Of a stretch of DNA of 64,000 bases, positions 14,646 through 26,269 are shown one piece after another. A program made the translations under genes and the position numbers. The notes below the pieces were generated by a model. The model was given only the letters and a program-made list of their open reading frames with translations. It was not told where the DNA came from and searched no databases. Location: positions 9,982,001 through 10,046,000 of the forward strand of contig CM065304.1 of the NCBI GenBank assembly GCA_033032175.1. The letters are read 5' to 3'. The number at the start of each line of letters is the position of its first letter. Position 1 is the stretch's first letter. The stretch comes from Saturnia japonica (taxonomy: Eukaryota > Arthropoda > Insecta > Lepidoptera > Saturniidae).

Positions 14646-15274
14646 CAATGAGAGTCAATGAAAAAAGATAAGCGAATATACAGTTCCACCGGTCGCGTTT
14701 ATTTAATAATACAAAAAGCAATGGAGAATAACGGAAATAATAATTGAAATAATCGACTTTGTTAAATCGCTTTAAAAAAGAATAACTGGAGTTGATTAAG
14801 TTTGCATCATTTTACTTAGTTATTACCTGTGCAACATTTCAAAGACATAGGCTGACATGTATACGTAGAAACCACTAGGAAAATTGTTCCCTTTGACGTC
14901 GTAAACAAACATGTACAAACAGACGACCATTAAGATATCGAAAAAAAATGTTTGCTTTTTCCCTCGCATATCAATAGAACCTAACGTTGAAACGAACAGT
15001 TAAAATCAAAACAGCATCTAAACGGAAAAGAGGAAAACAATTAAAAACTTCGCATTTACTACGACCGTCCTTCGAGAGATAGGAAAAATATTTTCCATTG
15101 CCGCTTTTTATCATTAAGTCAGTCAACATCAACACAGATATATGTACCTATTGTCAATGTTAATATATTATATATATACTATACTACATGACTGTATCCA
15201 ATTAACAATGTTAAAGTTATGCTTGATTATTGATTTTTTTTAAACTTATAGGTAGCCTCTTCAGTCGAGCGGAG

Positions 15275-15346
15275 CTGTGCAAATTTCGACTAATAGAATT
15301 GCATCTCCATATTTTTATACAATTCTATTGGTCGAAATTTGCGCAG
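15275..15346 (+). repeat. 72-nt fold-back hairpin
   Basis: The 27 nt at 15275-15301 pair with the 27 nt at 15320-15346. There are only two T/C differences, both giving G.U pairs in RNA read on the plus strand. The loop is 18 nt. A weaker outer match (cggag/ctccg) flanks it. It may be a small fold-back MITE or a hairpin RNA. Confidence 0.55.
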
Positions 15347-15414
15347 TCCCTTCCACTCCGTTTCAGTGGACAAGCAACTTTATACAAAAATGTATTAACG
15401 AGCCGGATATTCTA

Positions 15415-15685
15415 TCTATACCAATATTATAAAAAGAAAAGGTTTGATTTTTTGTTTGTAATGGATAAATTCAAAAACTACTGGTCCGATTTTGAAAATT
15501 CTTTCACCAATATAAAGCTACATTATCAGCGAGTAACATAGGCTATATTATAATTTGAAAAATTAATTTATTCCTCATAAAAATCTCGATAGTTTCACAC
15601 AAAGTATAAAAATTTGCCTACATGGGTGCGTTGACGATGTTTGTCAAATAAAATTAATACGGGTGAAACCGTGGGGCACAGCTAG
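15415..15685 (+). mobile_element. Short Helitron, both ends visible
   Basis: A 271-bp element starts TCTATACC at 15415 (A before it) and ends CTAG at 15682-15685 (T after it). The tail 'gggtgaaaccgtggggcaca' is the common lepidopteran Helitron end. Inside is 'ctactggtccgattttgaaa'. It is non-autonomous. Confidence 0.8.
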
Positions 15686-15856
15686 TAGTAGTACATACTG
15701 CTTAGTACAACGTAAAGTATGAAATAAAAATATAACTTTTTTTTCTTTATTTTTCTACACGTCGTGAATGAATAGAAGTTTAAAATTAAAATATAGTAGC
15801 GCGAGTTGAATGTAGAGTTAAGGAATTCGATAGTGCTTGTGACCTAATTAGAATTA

Positions 15857-15917
15857 CTAACGATCGCCCTAAGGTCGAAATTCGACCAGCTACTTTTTGA
15901 TCATAGACTATTTTCTA
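15857..15917 (+). repeat. 61-bp inverted repeat, left copy
   Basis: This block reappears as its reverse complement at 17518-17578 with only about four differences. It contains an internal near-palindrome (GGTCGAA A TTCGACC). The pair may be the ends of a roughly 1.7-kb DNA transposon, or two independent copies of a short repeat. Confidence 0.6.
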
Positions 15918-15954
15918 TCTATCTAATCTACACTAATATTATATTACAGAGCTC

Positions 15955-16256
15955 AAGTGATTTATTGTTAGGTTTATGAACGCGCTAATCTCTGGAACTA
16001 CCAGTCAGTTTTGAACATTTATTTTGCATTTTTTATTTATTGATAAAAGTTAAAAGCTATTTAACTTCACGCTTCAACCCTAAGGAGCAGAGCAGTAACC
16101 GTGAACGTCAAGCAATCTGGCAAGCTGTAAGCAAGTACGGGAAGCGGGAACAACGGTCATTTGTTTACACGGGTACGTTTTGGCGGAGCGGCACATTGTG
16201 GAGGGTTGGTCGAATAAATTTAATACGGGAGAAAACGTGGGGCACAGTTAGTATAT
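15955..16256 (+). mobile_element. Helitron relative ending GTTAG
   Basis: It starts around 'gcgctaatctctggaactacc' and ends 'gtggggcacagttag' followed by T. The ending is a C-to-T variant of CTAG. The same head occurs at 47199 and the same tail at 47790. Confidence 0.5.
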
Positions 16257-16842
16257 TATAAACATGAAAGTATGTTTATTTCAATGTTCATGAATCACGG
16301 TCAAAACGCGAAATGGATTCTAATAAAATTTGGCACAGAACTGATACTAATAGTAGAGAATCTTTTTCTCCCAAAAAGGCGGGGCAGGCAACAGCCAGTA
16401 ACAAATAAATCCTTGTGACACGAGGGGGTAAGTAATGTGAAAGTAATAAAAATTGTGCAAGGTATGAAGAATGGCAAATCTTTAGAGTTGGATGGTAGGT
16501 ATACTTGTTGAAGTATGGGTGTTTTTAAAAACTAGCTTTATTCTTCAATAAGTTGTAGCAAGAATTATTTGAAGTTCTTCAAAATTAATGTGGTTATTTA
16601 GGGAAAATATAATTAAATATAAATATAACAATTTTTTTTTTCCACAATTCATGTATTTCTAAGTTACAATGCATAGTACACAATAGCAGATATAGTAGGT
16701 ACACATATTCTGAGATACATATTGTGTGCAAAATTACCGATCATAATAATTAATTAATTAATCATAATTTATAATATTTTATCATTGTATATATTTACGC
16801 AAAACGCACAACAAAAATATATTCAAAAACATTCACATAAAT

Positions 16843-16944
16843 TTAAAACAGTTGTTGATATATCTCAATGTTTCCGTTTAAACGGTGATAATTATCGTGC
16901 ACTTCGATGTACATTTCGTCCTGCTTGAAGAACTGACACGATTC
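16843..16944 (-). CDS. Terminal coding exon of an unrecognised minus-strand gene
   Basis: On the minus strand a good acceptor (ttatattcag) ends at 16945. The 102 nt after it read 33 codons plus TAA in phase 0, beginning ESCQFFKQDEMYIEVH and ending YQQLF. The composition is gene-like: cysteine, charged and aromatic residues and mixed codons in otherwise AT-rich DNA. No transposon motif is seen. I do not recognise the family. It may be the last exon of the gene whose signal exon is at 20680-20786. Joining them directly would create a stop, since that exon ends in phase 1 with T and this one starts GA. Further exons would have to lie between, or the two exons belong to different genes. Confidence 0.5.
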   Translation of the reverse strand, partial: ESCQFFKQDEMYIEVHDNYHRLNGNIEIYQQLF

Positions 16945-17517
16945 CTGAATATAACGATGATAGCAACGCTTTATTTGGTAAAGCATATATTAATTATTTA
17001 CAATTCAACCAGTTCCAAATTAAAAAATGAAAATAACATAACTTAAAAAATAGTGTCTAGATTTACAATAATAAGTAGTTTAAAATTAATAAATAGAACG
17101 AAAATAAATAAGAATAGTTAAACATTATTTTAGAAATCGTTTAATTGCAAACAAATTTTAATGAAATTTTGTATACGGGGAAGATAATATGTCATTCCTT
17201 AATTGATAGGCTACGTAAATTATCAATAATCTATATATTAATACATGAAGCAAAAGCTTTCTACCCCTCTTTAAGCGTATTGCGTGCACGGAAGACTGTG
17301 AGATTTGGCATGGTTAAAGTTTATATGGAGAAGGAGTGCAGAAAGCTAAATTTATCTTTAATATCTGTTACTAATCTACTCAATTAATAAATTACAACAA
17401 CGAATCCTAACCCGCCCAGTGGCATTGAATTTAGACACAAAATATTGACAAAAAGTGACAGCAAGTGATGTAGATAATATTCATCGTTTAGGTTCATGAA
17501 TACTGAAAATGTCAAAC

Positions 17518-17578
17518 AGAAAATAGTCTATGATCAAAAAGTCGCTGGTCGAATTTCGACCTCAGGGCGATCGCTAGT
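17518..17578 (-). repeat. 61-bp inverted repeat, right copy
   Basis: Reverse complement of 15857-15917, including the internal palindrome around the ggtcgaatttcgacc core and the cgatcgc end. Confidence 0.6.
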
Positions 17579-17639
17579 ATGAATTGAATAAAAATACAAT
17601 GATTAGGGTAAATGTAAGGATAAGTTGCCCTAGGAGGAT

Positions 17640-18620
17640 AAATAGATGCTACCTGTCCAAAAACAGAGCGGCTGATGGCGTTTCAAATTTACCGGGCTTG
17701 GGGGCGAGCGCTGAAGGCACTAAGCCGCGAAAGCGTGGGCAACATGCGCCCGCAAGGGTGCCAAAGTGGCCGGACGTCGACTTGGGCTGTTGCCGCGATT
17801 GCAACTAAGTCGTGATCTGAATAATTCCCTATCCATAAAATTGGAGTTAAACTAACATATACATATATACATGTTCCCCGCCTCCTGGGAGGAAGGGAGC
17901 GAACATGTGTATGTGTATTTAATGATCTGAAAAGTATTTGTATATTATTTAGTGCAAAAAAGAAAAAAAAAGGTTCCTTACAGGACTTATGTACCTATGT
18001 GGTGTGCACGTATGTATGTTCTTAAGTTGAATGTGAATAGCTAAGTGATGCACGTGCAGTGTCACTTGTATCGCGCGGGCGGCTGCCAGACTCAAGGGCT
18101 TCACACTGAGGAACGGACCTGGGTTTGAGCTGCCGCTAGATAAGGTGGACGTGGGGGTGTGCGGGAGCGAAATAGGCGCTGGCACGCTTTGTTTGGTGAG
18201 GTGGTCGAGTAATAGGCGTTTTTCCTCGATTTTGTCAACGGGGTCGGTGAAGATGTTACGCGGACAGCGCTGTAAACGGGTGGCGTTTGGGGCTGTATCG
18301 TAGGACGGGGCGGCTTAATTAGCTGTTTCACGTGATTCGACGCGGCGTCGAAGTAAGATTTCAAGAGGTATTTGATGTATGATTCGACCGAGGGAAGTTG
18401 CATCTCTCTATGGAGGTATTGCTGTCGAACGTACCAAGGGGCTTAATTGATTTTACGTAAGTATCGCGTTTGGAGGACTTGGAATGTATGGATATTGGAT
18501 TTTGACATATGTGCGAATGCGGTGCAACTATATGTCATAAACGGGCGGACACACTTTTTGTATAGAATTTTCGAGCCTTGTAACATAATAGGATCATAGT
18601 AAATACATATCAAGAAAGGA
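17640..18620 (-). pseudogene. Jockey-like LINE 3' portion, minus strand
   Basis: Read on the minus strand from 18620, this matches the end of the LINE at 40413-42144. 'YKKCVRPFMTYSC' matches 'YKMCIRPIMTYSC' there. 'KSYFDAASNHVKQLIK' matches 'RSYFDTASNHANPLIK' there. The GC-rich 3' untranslated part, with the cctcctgggagga segment, follows to about 17640. Stops and frameshifts break it. No oligo-T tail or target duplication was found, so this is an old copy. Confidence 0.75.
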
Positions 18621-19593
18621 AAGTTTTCGTCCTGCAAATGTGCAAGCATTTACCTCGCTGGTTGGAATGTGTTCGTATTTATCAATAAAAGTCGATGATT
18701 TTGCCTATGACCAATACAAATTTCGAATGTAACGATTTTACGGAAGCACGTAACTTTTCATTTTGTAATGTGTGTTGTATCATTTTATTGTTAATTGCAA
18801 GTGTATAGTTTCAATATCACTCATCTATCTATAATTTTTGTTTATTGTTTAAAAAAAGGAGAATTCTGTACCTACGAAAAAGAATAGACGCCTCGTTTTT
18901 TTGCGAATAGGAACATATATCCCACATGGTTACTACGCTAGCACTGCTACTAAGCTACTGCTTGCTTGTATCGGTTTTAACCAATTTTGGTTTTCAAAAT
19001 GCCTATATACGAAATACCAGAGTTTGTTCATGAGCTGAATGGACACTCACAAAGAGTTTTAAAAAAAATTTGAGACCAATGAAATATCTAGTAGATGTAC
19101 TATTCCATTTAGAACAGAATGCTTTGCATAGTATAAAAATATCAAATCAGCTATACACTGTACATATGCCTATCATAGGCAAATAATGGCTATAAGGGGA
19201 CTGAAGATACTGTGTAGGGTGATATGAATATTGAACGTAAAAACGTGCAATTTTAAAACATTGTAACAAGCAACTTTGTTATTTTATTATCCATTCATGT
19301 TAGAATCTTATAATTATTGAAGTACATGCGATGTGCCATTTACACAGATTAAAATATGTAATGATCACCCATTTTGTTTGATTAATCCCTACGGACAACT
19401 ATCATTATAGAAATAAAAGCATCGAGGCATCTAACCCATACAATGGGCATCTATCATCATAACTAGTACTAGAAATTAGTTATTAAAAAAAAAGTAAGTA
19501 ATAGTTATATTCAATTATGTACTATTAATCACATATACTTGGTTCCCATTAGAAAGAAAAATCTGCTTTAATATCTTCTTTGTTTATGAAATA

Positions 19594-20032
19594 CTAGCTG
19601 TGCCCGTGGCTTCGCTCACATGGACTACAGAGTGCCCGCGCGAATCTTGCTCCCCCGCTCCCGGTTATTTTAAAGACAAAAATGCTTGTTTTGGGTGTTC
19701 CTTAGAAGATAGATGTATACTCTCCCGGACTGTTTTGTAGGTCTTTTTAATTCCTATGATTATGTAGTACATTAATTTGCTATATCTCTTATGGTTTACT
19801 CAGCGTAAGTCATTTAAGCGCCCGAATCGATTCACCATGACCAGTTTTTTTGTATTTGTGCGGACCCTAATACTTTTTCTAAAATAAAAGTAGCCTAAGT
19901 TTCTACCTATAAATTCAGCTATCTACCAGTGAAAGTCTCCTCAAAGTCGGTCCAACCGTTTCAGAGACTGCCCGGAACAAACAGACAAACAGACAAAAAT
20001 TTAAAAAATGGGCTTTTTGTTATAGGTATCGT
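19594..20032 (-). mobile_element. Helitron-like element, minus orientation
   Basis: CTAG at 19594-19597 preceded by A. The neighbouring sequence is the reverse complement of the tail at 12920-12958, and the oppositely placed cagacaaacagacaaaaat tract lies near 19980. It is the inverted counterpart of the 12.5-kb copy. Confidence 0.6.
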
Positions 20033-20169
20033 ATATATGTACTTTAATACGCATTTAGTAAAAAACTGTTATTTTGACATTACAAACAAGCACTTCAATT
20101 TTATTAATTGTATAGATAGATAGATACGATTTCAATATTGGCAACTATTCCACATTTACCCTAGACAAA

Positions 20170-20217
20170 AGTAATTACTGCGTAATACGTGCATGCGGAG
20201 CCGCGGGATGCCGCTAG
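20170..20217 (+). mobile_element. Helitron 3'-end fragment
   Basis: 'gcggagccgcgg' followed by CTAG at 20214-20217 and T. This is only the terminal 45-50 bp, matching the tail of the 10.4-kb element. Confidence 0.55.
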
Positions 20218-20679
20218 TCTATTAATATTTTTTTATGTAGTATGTAAATGAAATAATTTAAATACGACTCTAATAACTGTAAAATAAATAATGAAAATTT
20301 ATTTACATTCTAAATATGGTATGCACGAAAAAGCTTTTCCGATGATATTAAAAACGCTAATTGATGTTTTTCATACAAATCTTTAATCTGAAAACTTTAT
20401 GTTAAAGAGAATCCTGACATGTACAGTTCTATAGTAACGAAACACTCTTACATCGGCCTGTCAGTGTAAAGTGATTAAATCTTTAAATCAAAACATTTTA
20501 TTAGATGGTGGTTTACAAATTCCTTTTATTTTAGAAAAAATATATTCATATGGTACGCAGAAAGTGTGCACTTGCGAAAACCTTTACTCAGCCGTATTAC
20601 CGAAGGGATACGTGTAACATTTAGAAACAAATTGTAATATTACAAGCCGATTTTATAATAACATTTTAAATTTACTTAC

Positions 20680-20786
20680 ATATATCAAGAGCGTGAAGGA
20701 GTGTCGACACGACGAGCAGCAGCAGAACGACCACAGACGGCACCATCTCGTCACGCTCACTTCACCATTCTACCGACACCTCAATT
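20680..20786 (-). CDS. First coding exon of a secreted or membrane protein (partial gene)
   Basis: On the minus strand an acceptor (ttcttttcag) ends at 20787. The ATG is at 20746-20744, and a clean donor (GTAAGT) follows position 20680. The coding part is 67 nt (22 codons plus 1 nt) and reads MVPSVVVLLLLVVSTLLHA then LDI. That is a textbook signal peptide: short n-region, a run of V/L, and a small residue before a likely cut after HA. The first 40 nt of the exon are 5' untranslated, so at least one non-coding exon lies upstream (candidate near 24.9 kb). The protein family cannot be told from this piece. Confidence 0.6.
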
Positions 20787-21624
20787 CTGAAAAGAACCGC
20801 AAATTAATATCAACACGATAAAATCATATTTAAAAAAAAATCTGCCTATTTGATATCAATTAGAAGATCGCCGTAAGTATCGACCAATTCTTCCTTTTAA
20901 ACGTAACGAACAGTTTGAGAGCCGAGACGTACTAGCATGTTTCGCACAAGACACGCCGATATTTCTCACCTACTCAACATCCGTACAGACACCGTGGGAG
21001 CAAGAGAATGAAGCGAGAATTTTTCCTTAAAAATTTGTTGTTTATACATCTCGTGATTATATTTGTGTACATCGCAACCCCTCAGCTCAGTAACAAAAGA
21101 ATGTCTTCACTAACAATAGCACGAATGTAGTTAAAGATCCAGACTTATGTCAAGGTCTATAGTGGCGTAGTGTTGATGGTTGTGCATATTTAAAGTGACT
21201 TGTAAGTTTTGTAAGGGTGTTATACATACGTTTTCAGCTTTTCCACATGTATGGCAGACCCGAATTTATAGATTCTGTTAGTAACCTAAGAGAAAATATT
21301 TAGGGATTTAAATCTTTTTACGAATGTACGAAGTACAAGTAAAATTGTGTGTAAACAATGAATTTTATATTTTAAATATAATTTCATAAAAATATATTCA
21401 AATATCGTTATTAATGTAATATTAATTTTATTGATTTAATAAAATTCACAGCTTTAACGTTGTATGATATAAAATATATTAATAAGGATACCATTTAGCT
21501 AATTTTGAATTTTTATTATTAAAAAGATTTTACAAAATAGCACTCTGTCAATTTTTTTTTAAGGATTTATGTAAAATGTACCTACATATAATCTGATAAA
21601 ATTATTGAAATCCGTAACTTCTTA

Positions 21625-21760
21625 ACGCAGTGATTCCCAACCTTTTTAGGGCTCCGTGCCTCATAATGACAAAAACGGAGCTCTTATAGGATCATTGTGT
21701 TATCCGTCCGTCTTTCTGTCCGTCTGTCAAAGGCACTCTGTCTCAAAAACCATTTGGCAT
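21625..21760 (+). repeat. Dispersed repeat ('acggagctcttataggatca' type)
   Basis: The phrase at 21674-21692, followed by 'gtccgtctttctgtccgtctgtc', is the signature of a very common insect non-autonomous repeat. The preceding 'gtgattcccaacctttttagg' is also repeat-like. No coding content. Confidence 0.4.
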
Positions 21761-22519
21761 ATAAAGTTGAAATTAATATCATAAACAAAGACTACAGCGT
21801 CATGCTTCCCTCAATAGGTCAATGTGAAATCACCGAAAAGCAAATTCACCTAAAGGACAGTTCTGTTCATTTAAGCACCACCGAAAAGATAATTCGCCCA
21901 AAATTGATAATATTAGGTATACCTATGAAATTGGCGTTTTGTTGAACTGGCCACTTTGATCTCAAATATCTGACGTTTGGTTAGGAATGCCAAATTCAAG
22001 TTTATTTCAAATTTATGCTTGTGTATTTGCGTTTCGAATTTAGTTATTTCTTTGTTTTCGCACCATTTGATTTTTCCTTGACACCATTCTTATCACAAAA
22101 TGCAAAACTTAAAGTATCGCGTTATTTACGAATATGAGTTCCACCGTGGCATCAGCGCTGCTGAAACAGCTCGAAGGATTAATTATGTGTATGGAAAACT
22201 ACTGTAAAAGAAAGCACGGTACGTTTTTGGTTCCAACGTTTTCGTTCTGGAAATGTTCACCTACCAAACAAACCCCGTGGACCCGTGGCTTAGCACCTAG
22301 GGCCAAAATGTCTATGGATAGTGGGAGTTTATAATAATTTCTTTTGGAGGTAAATATGCCGAGACGCGCAACGCCGCACAGTGCAGCGCCGCTCTGGTAA
22401 GGTCCTACCTTTATATCTACTTTTTGGTGTTATAAAATAAAAATAAAAATCATTGTTATGTTGAAACTGTTTATTGTGAATCGATGCTATAATCATTATT
22501 ACTAATTTTATTACAATAT

Positions 22520-22965
22520 TAATCATATATGATGAGGTGCCAAAAGAAGTACAACCTTCAGTCAAAGCTTGCTTAACGTGCAATATGCAAGGTATTTTCT
22601 TGGTTAAAAACCTATTTCTGTATTTAATCTTAATGATGATAACTAGCGAAAAAATTATTTCACATTGTGCATTGGAAATGGGAACACATATTATGCACTT
22701 TATACAATTAGTGATATTTTTATACTTTGGGTCCTTTTTCGTATCAACAATATTGCTCAACGTGGCCCAAAACTGCTCTACATTATTATCTGTGTTACTA
22801 CCACTACAACACAAAAGGTTTTTACTTCTTGATCGTACTCCATTTGACGTCTGACGATATTCTTCTTCAATAGCTTATTTGGTAGTATCATCTATGTTCG
22901 GAAACTCATCTATAACATTTATCAGAGATGAAAAGCTTTCGTCAATAGCTATTTGTGAGCCAATA
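22520..22965 (-). pseudogene. hAT transposase C-terminal remnant
   Basis: Minus-strand translation gives 'VEQFWATLSNIVD', then 'CIICVPISNAQCEIIFSLV', then 'KIKYRNRFLTKK'. This is the hAT dimerisation-domain pattern (LPHSNA..ER.FS....IKTK.RNRL), with the conserved glutamate kept in 'QCEIIFS'. Upstream, 'DESFSSLINVIDEFPNIDD' continues the same frame until one stop near 22875. The DDE core is absent. CAGTG words at 22378 and 23088 could be relics of terminal repeats, but this is uncertain. Confidence 0.7.
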
Positions 22966-23359
22966 AATTTACTGTTATGTGTTAAATTGTACCAAAAAAT
23001 ACCAAAATTATGTTTTTACTAAAATAAAACAGAATAAATTTCACAGACTCCTAATTATACCAATTTAGTACTGAAAGTACTAAAAACGGTCACACTGAAT
23101 ATTACGTTATTTGGGAAGCTATTTTCTCTAATTCAGTATTAATCTTTATCCAGATAAGTTTGTTAGTTAACTTGGGCATTTAATTTAGATTAAGATTGTC
23201 CTATACAGTTTTCCATTTAAATGAATACCGTACAAAATTACGCGTGATCTAAGAAATCCCTCAGAAAACCGGTCATGGTCGGTTGGCCGACACTCCCCAC
23301 CTATGATGATATGCGCGTCGCAAGCTAAGCGCACTATTCCTAAATATAAGGTTACATAA

Positions 23360-23610
23360 CATACAATCACGCCTATCTCCCCGAAGTGTTAGGCAGAGGT
23401 GTACTACACCCACAGTTCGCCGGGTATGTTTGAGGTCTCATGTAATAGGGGGCGAGCCTATTGCCATTATTAATCGGGCACAATTCAAACTTCGAGCTTC
23501 TAATGATAAATTGATAGAAAACCCCAATAACACTTTGCTTGACCAGGGAATCGAACATAGGACCTAGAGCATAGCAGTCGCGTTTAGAACCACTATGCTA
23601 GAGGCAGTTA
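23360..23610 (-). mobile_element. tRNA-derived SINE, minus orientation
   Basis: Read on the minus strand from about 23605 it starts with a tRNA-like head. The box A-like part is 'tagcatagtggttctaaacg' and the box B-like part is 'tgttcgattcc'. A body containing the reverse of 'gggggcgagcctattgcc' follows. This is the usual lepidopteran SINE layout. A fragment of the same body is near 36.5 kb. Confidence 0.65.
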
Positions 23611-23689
23611 TTATCTTTCAATATTAAAGCGATTAAAAATCTAAATCAAGCTTTTTTAAACATAAAATACAACATTTTGTAAATTGTAC

Positions 23690-23716
23690 CCGTGCGAAGC
23701 TGGGGCGGGTAGCTAG
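23690..23716 (+). mobile_element. Helitron 3'-end fragment
   Basis: 'cgtgcgaagctggggcggg' followed by CTAG at 23713-23716 and T. Only the tail is recognised. Confidence 0.45.
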
Positions 23717-24399
23717 TATAAATATAAAATACAAAGTAAATGAAATTTAAACAATGATTACACTTGTAAATAAACATATTATTTGAAAAGATTGTTAGCG
23801 ACGCATATGTCTAGCCTTAGTAGTTTAAAAGTTATTATTCATATTTAATTGTAAGTATAACTTGCTAGGCTTAAGAAATGAGAATTCACATTAATAATCA
23901 TTGATTTACTGTTGCTAGTTTAAAAATATAAAGTTCAGGTACATAGAGATAGTAAATAAATAGTAATAAAGCTTATAATTTCGCGGCGAGAATAGTGTAG
24001 TAACGTACCAAACTTAAATTTCAGTAGGAATCTTTGATTCATAACAAGTTTTATGTAATGTTTATGAATAAATAGTGATAGTTAGGCTTATATGTAAGTT
24101 CTATCGTGTTTATAACGTTAACAAGTCGTATATAACATGTTTATAAGCTATTTTTATGTTGCAATGTTTGATGCTTAAGATTTACTAAGTTTACGGTTCC
24201 TTAATGTTATATTGTGTGTATTTAGTTAGGTATTATTGTTGTTATATTAACATTAACATTTTAATAAGAATCTAAGTAGATATCGGTAAATTACGTGTAT
24301 TTGTGTAATAATAATATTAATATAGACAAAAATAGCAATAGTGCTTCGTAGAAAAGGTAATAATAATAATAGCATAAATATTCGCGTCAAAAAGTAATG

Positions 24400-24720
24400 A
24401 CTGAATAAGGCAATGTTAGAGTGAAAGGGGAATAGACGCCATCATTCCGTCGCACTCCAACACACCTATAAATACGGAGCTGTTGCGGCCAACCGTCACA
24501 CAGAGTGTCAAACGCTACTCGAGAAAAGAAGACCGAGACTCCGAAGATTTGTAAGAAGCTCAGTGTCAAGACTCCGTAGCACTGGATAGTGATATAAATT
24601 ATTGTATGCGGCCATTCTGCTTGTGAAAATTGAATACAGCGACTTGATTTTGGTGTTCGTGTGTTATTTTCTTCAAGAAATCTTTCACCCGCCAGCGATC
24701 CAGTCCACTTAGGTCTCCGT
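24400..24720 (+). promoter_or_regulatory. TATA-containing promoter-like segment, possibly from an LTR
   Basis: TATAAATA lies at 24469-24476, with a 'gtcacacagagtg' start-like segment about 25-35 nt downstream and a GC-balanced leader to about 24720. No intact ORF follows. The arrangement resembles the U3-R part of an LTR, or a stray Pol II promoter. I could not find paired TG..CA borders or a short target duplication, so the LTR idea is weak. Confidence 0.3.
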
Positions 24721-24874
24721 AGCTACGCCATTGCCACGCCTCCGTGTAGGCACCTCATTGTATGTGTGCCGTTCTCTTTGGCACTCTTCACGCCAGGAAG
24801 GTTCGGGTGTAAACAGAGTTAATCGCACGTAATGAGTTCGGCTTGCGCACACTGGTTTGCAGCTCACTGCTTAC

Positions 24875-25012
24875 CGTAGGGCACATCAGCATCGTCGAGT
24901 ACCGAGTTCCAGGGTTGATCGAGCGTAGCGCCGCGCCGCGCTGCGCTCTCGTTGTGCAGGCCCGCTCGGTACTGTTATCATTGGCATAGCTAAATATTGT
25001 TAGGAGCGTAAC
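24875..25012 (-). promoter_or_regulatory. GC-rich candidate first exon and start region of a minus-strand gene
   Basis: This is the most CpG-rich patch nearby (repeated gcgccgcgccgcgctgcgc near 24930). On the minus strand it ends at a good donor, ACG|GTAAGC, just left of 24875. That fits a non-coding first exon spliced to the acceptor at 20787. The upstream limit (start site) is a guess. Confidence 0.35.
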
Positions 25013-25804
25013 ATTGCGCTGTTAGGCTTCGTTGTGCCCGTTTTAAGTATTGAAATTAACTACTGATTTCATAGACTTTGTGTAAAAAATAAACACGGCC
25101 TGTCATGTCAAGTAATAATGATATAATAGCACTAGTAAAAAAATCTCTCATTCAGTCTCTTTGCATATCACTTCATATAAACATGACAATATTGGTAGTT
25201 TTACAGTGCTTCCTGACAATTCCTTACTTCTAATGTAAAACAATGTTTTTAGATCATTAAATTTCACTCGTAATCTACGTTTTAACTAAATAAAAAAGAA
25301 GAAACCGAAAAAAAAACTACTGAATACAAGTGCCTACAAATCCACTGTAATATATATAATATGCAGAAACAACACTTTCACACTTCCACTGAAAATTAAA
25401 ACTTAGAAGTTTTTAAAATCAACAAGTTGAAAAGTCAAGGTTCTAAATAACACAATACATGTAAGAATGATAATGGTACATTAAACAGCAAATCAGAAGC
25501 TTTAATTGTTTTTTGAAAGTATAAAATTTAGTTTATGGTTTCTTAACCTTTCGACCCATTATGACTGATAAGTAGATTTATTTTTAAAATGTAAACACAA
25601 TAAACATTATGAATTCATATCTTGAATCAGTATATTGGTTCACCAGAGTGGATTCTGCTAGGGAGAAAGACAGTTTTCTCTGACAATGATTAGGTTAAAT
25701 TGTCAGAGATCGGCAGTTATTACCTATTTTATTCAAATCTTGATTTGACTTTTGATAATCACCTGCCTTGGATATTGTGAAATCAGTAAGTAGAAGTTTT
25801 TATA

Positions 25805-26115
25805 AATCATTATAGGTTTAGAGTTGTGTCCACTATCTCACCTGATTTTAAGTGACAATGTGGCCCAAGATGGTGGTAGCACACTAAGCCTAGTGGAGAG
25901 CTGGCTCACAAGTGCAGCTGCAGAAACACAACTATAAGTGCTTGGGGACAGATTTTCAACTTGAGGGTGCTAGCTAGGCAGGCAGGCTTTAAAAAAAATC
26001 TTACCACCATGCTATGGTTTCATTGTAATGTTTTCCTTCACCAAAAGCTCAGGCTCATTGCAGGCATTTGAACTCACATTGATATACACAGTGTCCATAC
26101 ATGCTACCACTAAGC
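25805..26115 (+). repeat. Dispersed lepidopteran repeat
   Basis: 'ctcacctgattttaagtgacaatg' and the later 'accatgctatggtttcattgtaatg ... gcatttgaactcaca' blocks are typical of common lepidopteran SINE-like repeats. No open frame. Confidence 0.35.
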
Positions 26116-26269
26116 CATAATTGTCTTTATGATTGCCTTGAGATCTTGCTAAGGATTCCTTATTTCTTAAATGTCTTAACAAAAAAAAATGCTTGCTGAA
26201 TACTTACTTACATCAAGCCTTAATAATTATCCCAAGGGTTACACTATATAAACATTTTTTATCATTCAA

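Noticed and set aside
18101..18403. 100-codon minus-strand frame as a separate gene
   Set aside because: It is the C-terminal part of the Jockey-like LINE, matching 41330-41530 on the other strand.
16843..20786. Joining the signal-peptide exon directly to the 16.9-kb terminal exon
   Set aside because: The phases make an immediate TGA stop, so at least one more exon or a different gene is needed.
22537..22854. 105-codon plus-strand frame
   Set aside because: Antisense shadow of the hAT dimerisation domain on the minus strand.
24400..24720. Solo LTR call
   Set aside because: TATA and leader are suggestive, but no TG..CA borders or short duplication could be found, so only a promoter-like segment is reported.
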